Counted from the stretch's first letter, positions 1 through 11,395 are shown. The stretch: 64,000 nt of DNA from Clitoria ternatea (GCA_037962975.1 CM075673.1:117695001-117759000), one strand, 5' to 3'. Made by a program: numbers and translations. Notes: generated by a model not told the origin, from the sequence alone.

Positions 1-482
1 AAAGATTCACTGGAGGATCTATAAACCCTCCATGTTTCATCTAACCTTGATCTGTTCTATATGACCTCGTTCATTTTATTTATTTTCCTTGTTCTCCTTT
101 CTCTGTGCTTGTTTAACATGCATGAATAAAATTCACCCTCTTCGATACATGTTATGAATTTTGTTGATCTGATAAAAACATGCGTTTTAATAAAATAAAT
201 GGAAGAATGGTAAACATTTAAAGTCGTGAGGGACATGGTGCTCTTACTACTCGACCTCATCTTGGGCGATTATCACAGAGACTCGGCCAGGCACGCACTC
301 CAAGGCTATGGTTGCCTCGTTCGTTCTGCTTCGTCCATGAGTCATCTTGAGGATCACGGTCTCAAAGGGATCTACCAGAATTTTAATTCATTCTCTACAT
401 TACTTACCCCTTTCTCATAAAGGTTGATAAAAAAGGACAATCATGTCAAGTCTTGCCACTTCTCAAGTTTCTCTTCCCTAGT
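1..482. other. Tail of Tat/Ogre-like internal region, no recognisable gene
   Basis: This stretch precedes the minisatellites and polypurine tract of the Ogre-like element, so by position it is the 3-prime untranslated end of its internal region. I recognise no reverse transcriptase, integrase or other domain on either strand. The short open frames (for example 226-420) have no features of a real protein. Confidence 0.4.
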
Positions 483-900
483 GAAACTGCAATCGCCTAA
501 GCAGGCACCTTCAAAGTCTCCTCTTCAACTGCTAAAGCTGGCACTTTTCAAGTTTCTCCTCCCCATTGAAACTGCAATCGCCTAAGCAGGCACCTTCAAA
601 GTCTCCTCCTCAACGGCTAAAGCTGGCACTTTTCAAGTTTCTCTTTCCCAGTGGAACCACAATCGCCAAAGCTGGCACTTTAAGAAGACCCTTCCTCAAT
701 CGCCAAAGCTGGCACCTTTCAGGGTTTTCTTCCTTAATCGCCAAAGCTGGCACCTTTCAGGGTTTTCTTCTCAATCGCCAAAGCTGGCACCTTTCAGGGT
801 TTTCTTCTCAATCGCTAAAGCTGGCACCTTTCAGGGTTTTCTTCTCAATCGCCAAAGCTGGCTTCTCTCAAGTTACTTTTAATAGATCGCCGAAGCTGGC
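483..900 (+). repeat. Minisatellite A in the Ogre 3-prime UTR, 37-bp core unit
   Basis: About ten units. The most regular ones (727-860) repeat every 37 bp around AATCGCCAAAGCTGGCACCT. Each unit holds a small inverted repeat, GCCA-aagc-TGGC; the first units have GCCT-aagc-AGGC instead, a paired change that keeps the stem. Tandem repeats just upstream of the 3-prime LTR are a known trait of Tat/Ogre elements. The open frame across the array (566-1057) is a by-product of the repeat and not a gene. Confidence 0.85.
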
Positions 901-984
901 GTCTTTTAAGTTTCTTTTCATAAATTACCAAAGTCGTTGTCTTTCAAGCTTCTTTCCAAAAAGAAAACTGGCACCCTTTACCTT

Positions 985-1325
985 CCAGTCGCCTAACAAG
1001 GAACCTTTTACTTTTCAGTCGCCTAATAAGGCACCCTTTTACTTTCTAACCGCCTAACAAGGCACCCTTTACCTTCCAGTCGCCTAACAAGGCACCCTTT
1101 TACTTTCCAACCGCCTAACAAGGCACCCTTTGCCTTCCAGTCGCCTAACAAGGCACCCTTTTACTTTCCAACCGCCTAACAAGGCACCCTTTACTTTCCA
1201 GTCGCCTAACAAGGCACCTTTTACTTTCCAGTCGCCTAACAAGGCACCCTTTACTTTCCAGTCACTTAACAAGGCACCCTTTTCCTTCCAGTCGCCGAAT
1301 GAGGCACCCTTTATTTCCAGCCTAC
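985..1325 (+). repeat. Minisatellite B in the Ogre 3-prime UTR, 30-31 bp unit
   Basis: About eleven units of 30-31 bp with the core CGCCTAACAAGGCACCCTTT and the inverted repeat GCCT-aaca-AGGC. It follows array A and clearly derives from the same ancestral unit, with a different loop and a paired change in the stem. The frames open on both strands (1130-1450, 1084-1350) are repeat artefacts. Confidence 0.85.
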
Positions 1326-1541
1326 CGAGGGTCAACCCCAATCTTTTCATCTCCGGTCAATTGAGAATTGGCCCCCAATCCTCTCACCTCCTGTTAACTG
1401 AAAGACAATCCTTTCGCTTCCTGTCATCCCAAAAGATAATTCCCAGTTAACCACTTCCTGCTGAAACTGGTGCACCGCCCCAATTCTATTTACTAAAAAA
1501 AACAAAAAAACAAACAAAAAAACAAAAAAAAACAAAAAAAC

Positions 1542-1567
1542 AAAAAAAGAGAAAAAAAAGAAAATGA
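1542..1567 (+). other. Polypurine tract of the Ogre-like element
   Basis: An uninterrupted purine run (A7-G-A-G-A8-G-A4) followed by TGA lies directly before the TGTTGACACC that I take as the LTR start. It ends a longer A-rich tract from about 1495. Position and composition fit the primer for plus-strand DNA synthesis. Confidence 0.6.
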
Positions 1568-2154
1568 TGTTGACACCAGCCTGAAAAGGGTTTCAACCAC
1601 GACTGAGGTTGAAGGAAAGAGAAAACAGGACGGCATCCAAGAATGGTGTCATGGCCTCTATGTTGGAATCTGATGCACTTGGTTCAGTCTAAACTTTAGT
1701 CGTCATAAGGGACGATGTCTCATTCCTTACACCGGTTACAACTCAATTTGAGGTCTACATCGGTTAGAACCAGATGCACTTGGTTCGATTTGGTGATAAG
1801 GAAAGATATTGGCTCAATTCAGTTGGCCGTTATTAAAGGACAATGTGGGTTTTATTGATTCGGAATTCAAGTGCAATTGATGAGATTAGACAATGTTATT
1901 TCAAGTTATTATTTATCATACGTCGGTCACAGGTCAATCATGGCATTCTTGGAAATTAAAAAAACAGAGGCAGAGGTTCATGGGGAATATCCCGTTCGAT
2001 TAAGAGGTCCCACCTGACCCCTACATCGGTGTTCATATCTTTACTTCCTGTTCACTTCAAAAACACGGAAGCTTCGTGTTTCTCTTATGAAAAAGAAGTA
2101 AAGAGGGGCATTTGTGAACACCTATTTCGGTTCGGTCAATTTTCACTAAGAATG

Positions 2155-3130
2155 GGGAGTTCTGTCGCTTGGAACCCCTTCTTTCTATTCATGCTCGAGT
2201 GTGCCTTAAGAATTACCGAGAGCTTGTTCTCGGGTGTGCCTTAAGAATTGCCGAGAGCTTGTTCTCGGGTGTGCCTTAAAGATCGCCCAGAATTTGTGCT
2301 CGGGCCCATTTTCAAAATTGCCGAGGGCTTGTGCTCGGGTTCCTCTTCAAGATTGTCTCCGATTCCGAGTGATATTCCCAGGTGAAAGGATTTCCGAGAG
2401 AGGACTGAACTTCGATTCCGAATGATCCTTTCGGTTGTAAGATTTCTGAGTGATACATTTCCGAGTGGGATGCTTCCAAGGGAATTATTTCCGAGCAAAG
2501 AAAGGTTCTGACTATGAATGAGTACTTTTCGGGCAGATATATCCGAGTAGGGTGTCTCCGAGTGAGATATTTCTGAGTGGGTCATTTTCAAGGGAATTAC
2601 TTCCGAGCAAAGAAAGGCTCTGAATATGAATGAGTACTTTTCGGGTAAAGATATATCCGAGTAGGGTGTCTCTGAGTGAGATATTTCCGAGTGGGTCATT
2701 TTTTAAGGGAATTACTTCCGAGCGAAGAAAGGCTTTGACTTCGAATGAGTATTTCTCGGGTACAGATATTTCCGAGTGGATAATTCCTGAGTGAATCGAT
2801 TCTGAACAAGAAGGGCTCTAAACTTCGAAGGAGCACTTTTTGGGCAGAGACACTTCCAAGTTATATAATTCTAAGTGGGTGTCTCCGAGTGAGGCATTTC
2901 CGAGTGGGTCACTTCCGAGAGATGTGCTTCCGAGCGAAGAAAGAATTTGATTTCGAAGGAGTGCCTCTCGGGCGGAGACACATAAAGAATTCCCGAGTGA
3001 ATCAATGGTTCTCACTTCGAAGGAGATTTTCGGCCGGAGATATATCCGAGAGAGATATTTTTGAGTAAGGTGTCTCCGAGTAAGACATTTCTGAGTGGGT
3101 CACATTCGAGGGAAGAAAGGTTGACTTTAA
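2155..3130 (+). repeat. U3 repeats rich in CCGAGTG, about 113-bp higher unit
   Basis: Dozens of CCGAGT/CCGAGC/CTGAGTG boxes. A larger unit recurs with the segment GGAATTA-TTCCGAGC at 2481, 2593 and 2708 (spacing 112 and 115). At 2216-2233 and 2251-2268 the motif forms a perfect inverted repeat CCGAGA-gcttgt-TCTCGG. The array lies 0.7-1.7 kb upstream of the TATA box, so it is a candidate regulatory block of the LTR. Confidence 0.75.
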
Positions 3131-3531
3131 ATGAGTGCTTCAAGCAGAAACACTTCCAAGCCAAATACCTCCAAGTGAAGCAATCCTGGCTGAAAAAGGG
3201 ATCCGGTGTCACTTGAATGAATTCAAGCCTTCACACCGAGTGTCGAAGGATCGATTTTTACACTCGGACTTTTCGTATCTATAAACACCTGTTTCGATCG
3301 AACCAATTTCCATCGAGAATGGATACTGACTGAGACAGCGATCCGGGCCATAAGAAGAACACCGGCCCAGGTTTGAGGAATACCAATCTGAGCCAACGGA
3401 AGAGACATCATTCCTGAGACCATCCAAGTGAGACTGGTGTCCTCTCTTATCTGACGTGGAAGGCGCTTTCATGAACTTGATAATGGACCCATGTGACACC
3501 ATTCGAGGAGTCCGATTGCCCATGCTGACTT

Positions 3532-3814
3532 GGAATCGCACCATCCAAGTTGATCCTCGAATCCCGGGGGCGGCTGATAACAAACAAAAATGAAAATAAT
3601 AAAAAATTACTCACCGGCCGCCGTTCCCCATAATTGTCAGTGACCAGGCTGTCCCTCCACTACATACATGGATCTAGTGGAAGCTTGAGCTGTCCAAGTG
3701 GAATCACACCATCCAAGTTGATCCTTGAATCCTGGGGGCGGCTGACAACAAATAAAAATGAAAATAATAAAAAATTACTCATCAGCCGCTGTTGTTGGTG
3801 GCCAGGCTGTCCTT
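3532..3814 (+). repeat. Duplicated 168-bp box in the LTR upstream of the TATA
   Basis: 3532-3655 and 3700-3814 are diverged direct copies, sharing the segment GGGGGCGGCTGAyAACAAA and a following A-rich part. They sit immediately upstream of the TATA box. Confidence 0.75.
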
Positions 3815-3832
3815 GAGTTGTTCTTGGATCTC

Positions 3833-3839
3833 TATAAAT
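3833..3839 (+). promoter_or_regulatory. TATA box of the Ogre-like LTR
   Basis: TCTCTATAAATGCC in the sense strand about 1.3 kb (after removal of the nested element) before the LTR end. It is the best TATA match in the LTR and lies between the U3 repeats and the putative leader. Confidence 0.55.
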
Positions 3840-3917
3840 GCCTCAGCTGAAGAGGCGCAAGAGGATCTTGAAAAAAAATTCCAAAAAAACTCCTGGCAAA
3901 AAGTTTACTCTGGTGTC

Positions 3918-5490
3918 TGTTAACCCAGCGATAGCATCTCAACAGTTCTTTTCCACCACCGGGTTTGTTAATTGGCAAGCGCACCAATCGTTTGTAGTTT
4001 TCAAAATTTAGATATCGTTCCACTGGGATTGAAAGTCCAATAATAACAGTAATTTTCTATTTACTATGGTAAATGGGAAGGAAGTTATAAACAAAAGAAT
4101 AATTTATATACAATTTATACAATATTCACAGGATAGCATGATTGAGTGGTTCATAAGATAAAAGAAAATAAAATCTATCTAAAAAAAACGAGTTGCAATC
4201 TAGAATAGGTAAGATACTTGAGATAAACACAGATAAACAAATTATGTTGGAAATTGGATCCCTAATCTAGAATAACAATGAGGAACTCAAGACATGCATA
4301 TTTAATCATCAAGTTTCATGTCATTGCAGCTTAAAATCATTATAACCGATCCCTCGTGATATAAATTCTAAGAATTCACCGTAAAGTCTGATCCCTCGTG
4401 AGCTTTCTGAGTAAAAACTTGCATTAAGACCTGGCCTTATGGCAACAATGGTTAACAACCCCTATAGAATTGAGATACCAAGGGTATTCCAACTTTTTAC
4501 TTTCGTCAAAACAAGTTTCAATACGGCATGAACAATCATTCTCCCGTTTGACATTCATACTAATAAAACAAGTTTTAATAGACATGAAAATCATTCTCCC
4601 GTTTGACGTTCATATTAATAAAAGGTTAAAATACTAACATGGACTTGAATCATAAACATGCAGAGGTCGAATTCACAACATTATACTCAATAGATTAGTT
4701 CACCAATTCCAACATAAACAAATTAGTTACACATGGTGAAAGTAGAAACAACACTTACAGATTTTGACATTACGAAGACGATGGGAACTTCACGATACAA
4801 TGATCACAATACACCGAAACACACTCAAGTATCTAGAAAACTATTCTAGAACTACAACTCACAAAAGAAGTACTCAAAGTCGAGCACAAGAGAGAAAAGA
4901 AATGCTATGGAATGGGATGGGATGGGATGATTTGAATGGTGTTGGATGGCCCTATTTATAGGGCTGAGCAAGGGTGCTGACGCTACGCGTCCCTGTGACG
5001 CTACGCGTCACACCCCTGACTCAGCCTCCATTAAACACTTGATAATGGCCACTTCAAATTATTAAATTTGATCATGCTTGGCCATATGGACATGTCTCCA
5101 CCGATTTTTGGCCTTTCATGGTGAGTGGGATAGCCCTTGTGGCTGAGTGGAGTGCCCATTATTGGGTTCAAGTGGAGTGGTTGGTCAAAGTGGAGGTGGA
5201 GACCACGCAGCACTGACGCTATGCGTGGCTGTGATGCGTAGCGTCAGCATCAAAAATAGCTGTTGATGCTGCGCGTGGGGTGAGGCTACGCGTCAGCCCC
5301 TCCAGTGTAATTTTCTCTTGATTTCTTAACTTTTTCACTGCAAAACTAGAGAAAATTGATCAAGGGCAGATTATTTCCAACAACATCCATTTATTGAATT
5401 TAAATCCTAATTTTCTAACAAATTAAACTAATTTTTATAATTTTTATGAAATTTTTATTCAAGCTTTTATTGAAAATTTGAGGACTAACA
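3918..5490 (-). repeat. 3-prime LTR of the Athila-like element (1573 bp)
   Basis: Direct repeat of 11403-12976, beginning TGTTAACC and ending GACTAACA in plus orientation. It has the same TATA box (4951-4960, read on minus) and the same GACGCTACGCGT cluster. It also carries the GGCAAGCGCACCA box that occurs, in sense form, near the end of the solo LTR at 31017-32920. Confidence 0.92.
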
Positions 5491-5528
5491 AATACCCCCA
5501 ACTTGAGACATTGCTCGTCCTCGAGCAA
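5491..5528 (-). other. Polypurine tract and stem-loop next to the 3-prime LTR
   Basis: On the minus strand TTGGGGGTATT abuts the LTR. Twenty nucleotides from the LTR (5511-5528) lies TTGCTCGAGGACGAGCAA, a perfect stem with the loop AGGA. The same core recurs beside the LTRs of two other Ty3 elements in this window (22819 and 61204). Confidence 0.85.
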
Positions 5529-6756
5529 GAGAAAAATAAGAAAAAAATAAAAATTTGGAATCAAATTTTTAAGTTAGTCCAAAAATTTACCACAAAAAAT
5601 AATTACACAATTTAAGTAATTTGTAATAATCAAAAATTGATATCAAATATAACAAAGGTCTAATGATAAAATTGTTTACAATATTCTATTAACAATCAAG
5701 CAGAATTTCAGGCTTACCTCACAAGTGTTTATCTCTATGCAATTGGTAACCTATTTCACTCAATCAATCATAAAATCAAACGAATTTAACTTTGTTTGTC
5801 ATCTAATCAATGGTTATTTATACCGAGTTAATTCGAAAATCACAAGGTCTTTTCACGGGTTGTAATGAGGCTTGGTTTTCAAGAAGTAATGGTTTTTCTT
5901 GGAATTCAAAAACCTGAAATCATAAAAGAGCATTTTATAATTCTTAGGCTTTTTCTTGACCCAAACTTCTCATTTTCTTTTATTGATGAAAAATAAATAC
6001 CCCCAACTTGATTCTTTTCACTATTTTTTCTTTTTTTCTTTTTCATACTTTCCTTTTGAAAAGAATCAAGTTGCTTATTTTCACTCCCCATTTTTGTGAG
6101 AACACTCAAAATATTTTTCATTTATTTCAACTGCTCTTTTAATCAAACAAGTATAGGAAATAGTTAAAACAAATTTAGGTTTTAAGGGTACCAAAGAATT
6201 TTATTTTAGGCTCAAATTGGCTTTGCAAAGGATAAAAGACTTTTTTACCAAGGTAAGCTGTTTGGCCCAAGGTTTCGTTTCACCAATAAATGTGCCTTGA
6301 TCATTTTCTCGAATTCTCTGTACAACAACACAAATCAGAGATTAAAGCAAAATCAATTCGAATTGAAAATATGTCGATTAAACCCTCAAGTGTTTTAAAA
6401 AAATATCTCTCTGCTCACCGGGTTATTGAAATTTGCTTGATGGTTAATAAACTTATTGTAATTAAATTTATCAATATTCCTAAGTTATATAAAAAAAATT
6501 GATAATTGATTTTACAAATTTAAGTTTTATTGTGTAAAAACTCTAAGTGTATAAATTAACTAACAAAAATTTGATTGAAAGATAAAAATTTTATTTTTGG
6601 ATTATTTTTTCGAAAAATAAGCAAAAACGAATAACTACGTAAAAACACACCACACAATAATGAAATACCATAATATAAAGTGTAAATGTAAATGTAAATA
6701 TAAACTAGAATCAACTGTACTCAAAGTAAATGCAAAAGAATAAGAAGATGACATCA

Positions 6757-8064
6757 TCAATCTTCCATCTGATCATCATCCTGCTCCTCCTCCTCATTAT
6801 CACCATCGCCATCAGAGTCAACCTGTGCGCCAGAAGATCCACCAGTCTCAGGGTAGGTAGGCAAATCTCCGGGCCAATCTACATGTGCTGCAAACTCGGC
6901 CGGGGTAACATAAGGTGCTCCCTCTCCCTGTAACCTGTACTGGTAAAATTCATCGTGAAGATGAATATAAGCTCTATGAGTGGCAGCCATCATCTGCATC
7001 ATATGCTGATGCTCAAGTGATATCCGGGCAAAGCCCTGTGTGACAGCATCAGTAGATAAAGGCTGAACTGGTGGTCTCCTCCTCCTAGGTCGGGGCTGAG
7101 CCTCCTACTCTAGTGGTGGAAGCTCGCACTGCTGCACAAAATAATCTCTATTCACTAGAACTTTAGGGACTCTCCCTGAAGAACTAGTGAACTCTGGTGA
7201 AGGTACAATGACTCTCTGCCTCCTCAGTAAGGCAGATATGATGAGAGGAAAGGGAATGGGGCGATTCACTTTATACCCAAGGGCATAAAAGTGAATCTAC
7301 TCAGATATAAGCTCAGCAATATCAATGGTGTGGCCCTGGAGGATAGAATAGAGAAGGCAACAACGATCAACTGGAAGGGAAGAAAGGTGGGTGACAGGAG
7401 TGATATTATGAAGCATGAGGTGGGACCACGCCTGAGCTATGGGGGTCAGCTGGGTCTTTAGGAGGTTAGATGGACTCCTTCCAACCCTACTCAGGTTGAA
7501 AAAGATTCCATCCTTGCTCAAGAAATGAGCAACCTCCTCGAGGGAGTATCCTAACTCTCCCTCAGCAGCAATCTTGTTTCTGTTTTCTTTCCAGAAACAA
7601 GTGTCATCCTCGGGAGTAGGCTCCCAAGGGTTACCCAATAGGGTGCTGATGGTGTCCCGGTCATATGAGATATGCCGACCCCTCACCCAACTCGTCCGCT
7701 GCTGCCCAATGTTCGGTGCGTCCCGGCGAGTCCTGAAGGCATTTGCATAAAATTCCATCACTAAGATGGGGTCCCCCTCAGTAGGTAGAGAGAATAGAGG
7801 TCCCCATCTCCTTTGCTGCACTCTATCCTGAAGCTCAGGATAGTCTCCTGCACTCAAATCAAGGACCCTCTCCCAGATAAGTCTCTGACCCTTGATTTGA
7901 TGAAACCGTGCCCATTTCGCATCAGTGCGAAATCTGGTGGGATCCCTCGGTCCTAACACCTCCTATCCCTGAAGATCAGGATCCTCAAAGGTGGTGTCGG
8001 TATCCGTGGTCTTCCTCTGTCTTTTAGAGGGACCAGCAGTGGGAATGGATTTCCTAGGTGCCAT
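6757..8064 (-). pseudogene. Accessory ORF of the Athila-like element (plant transposon-protein type), three in-frame stops
   Basis: One continuous frame of 435 codons starting at ATG 8064 and ending in an acidic D/E-rich tail at 6757. It has three in-frame TAG codons (7965-7963, 7299-7297, 7107-7105) and no frameshift. The middle (about residues 35-260) resembles the domain annotated in plants as putative plant transposon protein (Transposase_32), which is known from Athila-like elements; this is recognition by eye. I see no membrane segment or signal peptide. It occupies the place of the third, env-like ORF of Athila relatives, but its function is unknown. The start codon follows a perfect splice acceptor (TTTTTACAG), and a gene-like leader lies upstream, so it was probably made from a spliced mRNA. 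Each stop is one C-to-T change from CAG. Confidence 0.7.
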
Positions 8065-8704
8065 CTGTAAAAAGTAAAAATTTAAAATTAAACACACATT
8101 AAACAATAAATCACACATTAACAATCAATCCATAACATTTAAATCAAAAATATTTTTTGTTTTTCTAAAATTGAAATTCAAATACACCACAACATATTTT
8201 TGTTTTTTTATGAATTATAAAGAAAGTAACACACATATTTTCAAATAATACAATTTATTCAAAATTTCATACAAATTTATTCTTATGCAAGAAAGTATAA
8301 CAAATACTAAATATGAAAATTTATTAAAAAAAAAAAACAACAACAACAAACACACAACAAAAATTAACAAAAATTAAAAACAGAGGCAAACGCTACGCGT
8401 GGCGTGACGCTACGCATCAGCCTGTTCTGCCCACGCTACGCGTCTGTGGGACGCTACGCGTGGGCTCACAGTTCATCCTCACGCTACGCGTCAGTGGGAC
8501 GCTACGCGTGAGCTGCGCAAAACAGAGAAAAAAAACAGGGGTTGCACAGCAGCAACCCCTTTCCAAACCACATTATATCCATTCAATTCCTAATTCCTAA
8601 CAGCAATCAATCCCAATGGTCTTCTAATCCTAATCCTAACCACATTTATTTCTAAAAATCGAAAATTAAAAACAAAACTAAAGAGAACAGATTAGAACAC
8701 TTAC
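8065..8704 (-). other. Predicted intron in the leader of the accessory ORF
   Basis: On the minus strand a donor CACAA/GTAAGTG at 8704 and an acceptor TTTTTACAG ending at 8065 bracket 640 bp of AT-rich sequence. The acceptor touches the ATG. Upstream (about 8830-8705) is a sequence like a plant 5-prime UTR: AAAACCCTAAATTTCG followed by CT-rich runs. Alternatively the acceptor may be used by a donor in the LTR leader, as described for the env-like RNA of barley Bagy-2. Not tested. Confidence 0.5.
8389..8510 (-). repeat. Six copies of the ACGCTACGCGT motif inside the predicted intron
   Basis: Six near-identical copies of (G)ACGCTACGCGT, with the palindrome ACGCGT, in 122 bp. The motif is the one found in the LTR U3 and upstream of the accessory leader. 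The surroundings are AT-rich, so the CpG-dense cluster stands out. Confidence 0.8.
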
Positions 8705-8865
8705 TTGTGGTTCCTGGAGCAATAGGATTGAGAGAGCTTGGAAGAGAGAAAGAGGTTTCGAAATTTAGGGTTTTGAAAACTAAAGTGAGGCAGAGAGGAG
8801 ATCTTAGGCTTTAAACCCTAAGATGGGCCTCTCTGGTTCAGTTTTAAAAACTGAACGTGGGCTCT

Positions 8866-8945
8866 GACGCTACGCGTGGATGGGACGCTACGCGTCAGAC
8901 CCAAAATTCAGAGTCCAAGCTACGCGTCAAAGTAGCGCTATGCGT
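8866..8945 (-). promoter_or_regulatory. Candidate internal promoter motif cluster
   Basis: Four copies of GACGCTACGCGT or close variants just upstream (minus strand) of the gene-like leader of the accessory ORF. The same motif lies directly upstream of the TATA box in the LTR, which suggests one factor drives both. Between the cluster and the leader I see TTTTTAAAAC in an inverted repeat but no canonical TATAAA. Confidence 0.45.
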
Positions 8946-9115
8946 GGGTTTCTATTTTTGATTTTTCCAAAGATTTTTGATTTTCAAAACCTTTTCTTTT
9001 CAGTTTAAAACCCCTTTTCTTTTAAACAAGTTTAAAATTTTTGTTTTGTGGTTTTTTTTAATGTTTAAAAAAATTCAAAAAAAGAATGGGTTGCCTCCCA
9101 TTGAGCGCTAGGTTT

Positions 9116-9135
9116 AATGTCTCCAGCCAGACATT
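9116..9135 (-). other. Post-pol stem-loop
   Basis: AATGTCT-ccagcc-AGACATT, followed on the minus strand by a GGGAGGCAACCC box. In Athila elements this kind of segment follows the end of pol. Finding it right after protease marks where reverse transcriptase to integrase was deleted. Confidence 0.55.
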
Positions 9136-9143
9136 ACCTTTGA

Positions 9144-11264
9144 TTAATCAGGTGGTCTCCCAATATTCGTTGAGGAATCACCTGTCTTTTTCTTCCTTCT
9201 TCTTCTTTTCCGATGCTTAATTACCTGTTTTTCATCTTTCAAAGCATCGGTTAATTTAAAACAATTTAATTGATTGGGAAGAGATATACCTGGTTCGGTT
9301 GAGGGATAAACTTTTTCCTCATTACTTATCCTGAGGTGTTCATGAGCACTGAAGCTTACCTCTTCTTCATAAACTTTGACTGTAACCGTACTTAGATCAA
9401 CATCTACTCTGATCCTTGCAGTCTTCATGAAAGGTCTTCCTAGGATCAGGGGGATCTCAGTATCCTCCTTCATATCCAGTACCATAAAGTCAACCTTGAA
9501 GTGGTACTTGTCAACCTTTACCAACACATCTTCCACAATCCCAAAAGGCTTTTTGACGGAGCGATTTGCAAACTGTAATTCTGTCTTTGCTTCTTTTAGC
9601 TCATATTCACCAATGCGCTTTATTAAATCTAAGGGCATCAAGTTAATGTTAGCCCCTAAATCTAATAACGCATTCCTGATGTTGATATTTCTGATTGTCA
9701 CAGGAATGGTGAAACTCCCCGGATCTTTACATTTTTTCGGGGTTATACAGTTTGTTTCTTGCTCTGTATCTATTTGCACATTTTTTTCTTTTTTATTTTT
9801 TTCATTTTTTTCTATTTTTTCACTTTCTTTCTCTTCTTCTTCTTTCTTTTTCTCACTCTTTTCTTTACAATCAATTTTTACAACATCAAAAGAAACAGCA
9901 TTACATTGTTCCCTTGGGTTTTGAGTGTTTGCAGAAAACCCAGAACTCTTTAATTCGGCTATCTCTTTTACAAGCTGACCCATTTGTATGTCTGATGCTT
10001 TTCGGGCAGCTTCATTTGTCTCCAAAAACTGCAATAACTGTTGAATAGATTCCTCCATTCTTGTCAATCTTGCATTGTCAGTTTGTTGTTGCTTGAATTG
10101 ATTGTTAGGAGGTCTGTTGGAAGGTCCAGTGTCCTATCTCCAACCAATATTCTGATTTTGCCAACCCTGCAGGTAATTGTTAGGAAAAGAATTTCCATGA
10201 TTAAAAGGAAAATTACCTAAGGGTGCTCTTTAATGGTTCATGAAATTGGCTTGCTCTTGCTCATTTCCACAGTAACCACATGGTTGTTCTCCCATGCAGT
10301 GCATACATGTTTTAAGTTGAGCAAGGGGTGGTGATGCTACTTGAGCAATTTAGAGTTTTTCCAATTGCTTGCTCATAACTTCAATTTGTTGGGTCAGTAA
10401 TTTTTGCTGAGCCAACACTGCATCATTTACTCCCAATTCGAGCATTCCTGGCTTCCTTTGTATATTACCTCTTTCATGCTTTGCTTGGCGGTCACTGATA
10501 GCCATTGATTCCAATATTTCTATGGCTTCCTCCACAGTCTTGTTCATTAAAGAACCACCTGCACAAGCATCTAACATCATCTTGAACTGAGGCAATAGAC
10601 CATGGTAAACGATTCTTACCTTTTCGGCATCATTCAGGTTGTGGTTTGGACACTTTCTCAAAAGTGCCTTGAATCGTTCCCATGTCTCTCCTAGTGATTC
10701 ATCATTATTTTGAGAAAAAGAATGTATGGCTGTCATTGCTTCAAAATATTTTGAAGGAGAATAAAATCTTTCCAAAAATTTTCTTTCAACATCGGACCAG
10801 TTTGCAAAACTACCCGGTGGACAAGATTTAAACCATTCTTTTGCTTTACCAATCAATGAAAAAGGAAAAAGTCTCATGTAAACAGACTCTTCTTGATTGG
10901 GTTTAAAACTAATTATGCTGCATAACTCATAAAAAACAGTTAAATGTTCATATGGTTCTTCATGATTTAAACCAGCAAATTGGTTGTTTTGAATAATGTT
11001 TAAAGTGGCAGGTTTAATTTCCACTGGTAAAACTGGTCCTTGAAACATTCCCGAAACTCAGGGTGGACCATTAATAGCAGCAAACTGTCCCAATGTTCTC
11101 CTTTCAGCAGCCATATTTGAATTTTCAAAAATTTTCGAAGTAGAAGAAGAATTAGTTTGTGTTTTAGATTTCAAAGACTTGATTTTCTTTACAAACTTTT
11201 CTATCTCAGGATCAAAATAAATTTTACCTGCGGTAGATCGAGTTTGCATACACAAACTAGACAA
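9144..11264 (-). pseudogene. gag-protease of the Athila-like element, four in-frame stops
   Basis: A single frame of 706 codons from ATG 11264, broken by TGA 11060-11058, TAA 10352-10350, TAA 10232-10230 and TAG 10136-10134, without a frameshift. The capsid-type gag region covers 11048-10400 (KEWFKSCPP, then FLERFYSPSKY, then RKCPNHNL). A cysteine-rich CX2C-X5-CX2C segment at about 10310-10260 stands where a zinc knuckle is expected. A lysine/glutamate-rich linker precedes the retropepsin, with catalytic DLGANINLMP near 9650 and the LILGRPF flap-side motif near 9450. The frame stops after protease instead of running into reverse transcriptase. It would supply the capsid and processing enzyme if the stops were absent; as it stands it is not expressible as one protein. 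Confidence 0.88.
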
Positions 11265-11376
11265 AGAAAGTTAGTGTAATAATGATAAGAAATAAATAAT
11301 AAAAAAAATTAACTAAGGTAAAAAAAAAATATTTACCACGGTAATTAAAATTTTACTGTTTTACTGAAACAATTCA

Positions 11377-11395
11377 ATCCCCGGCGACGGCGCCA
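11377..11395 (-). other. Primer binding site, tRNA-Asp type
   Basis: On the minus strand TGGCGCCGTCGCCGGGGAT starts seven bases inside the 5-prime LTR. As I remember it, the 3-prime end of plant tRNA-Asp(GUC) matches at all but one position. This primer is usual for Athila-type elements. Confidence 0.8.

Noticed and set aside
483..1450. CRISPR-like array (short repeats of 30-37 bp)
   Set aside because: The units are contiguous tandem repeats without unique spacers, in a plant retrotransposon UTR.
2241..3583. Several minus frames through the CCGAGTG region
   Set aside because: They are serine/leucine-rich shadows of the repeat, antisense to the LTR, with no start context or domain.
9376..10048. 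Plus-strand frames of 64-182 codons rich in Phe and Ser
   Set aside because: They are exact antisense shadows of the gag-protease frame, opposite its lysine/glutamate-rich linker.
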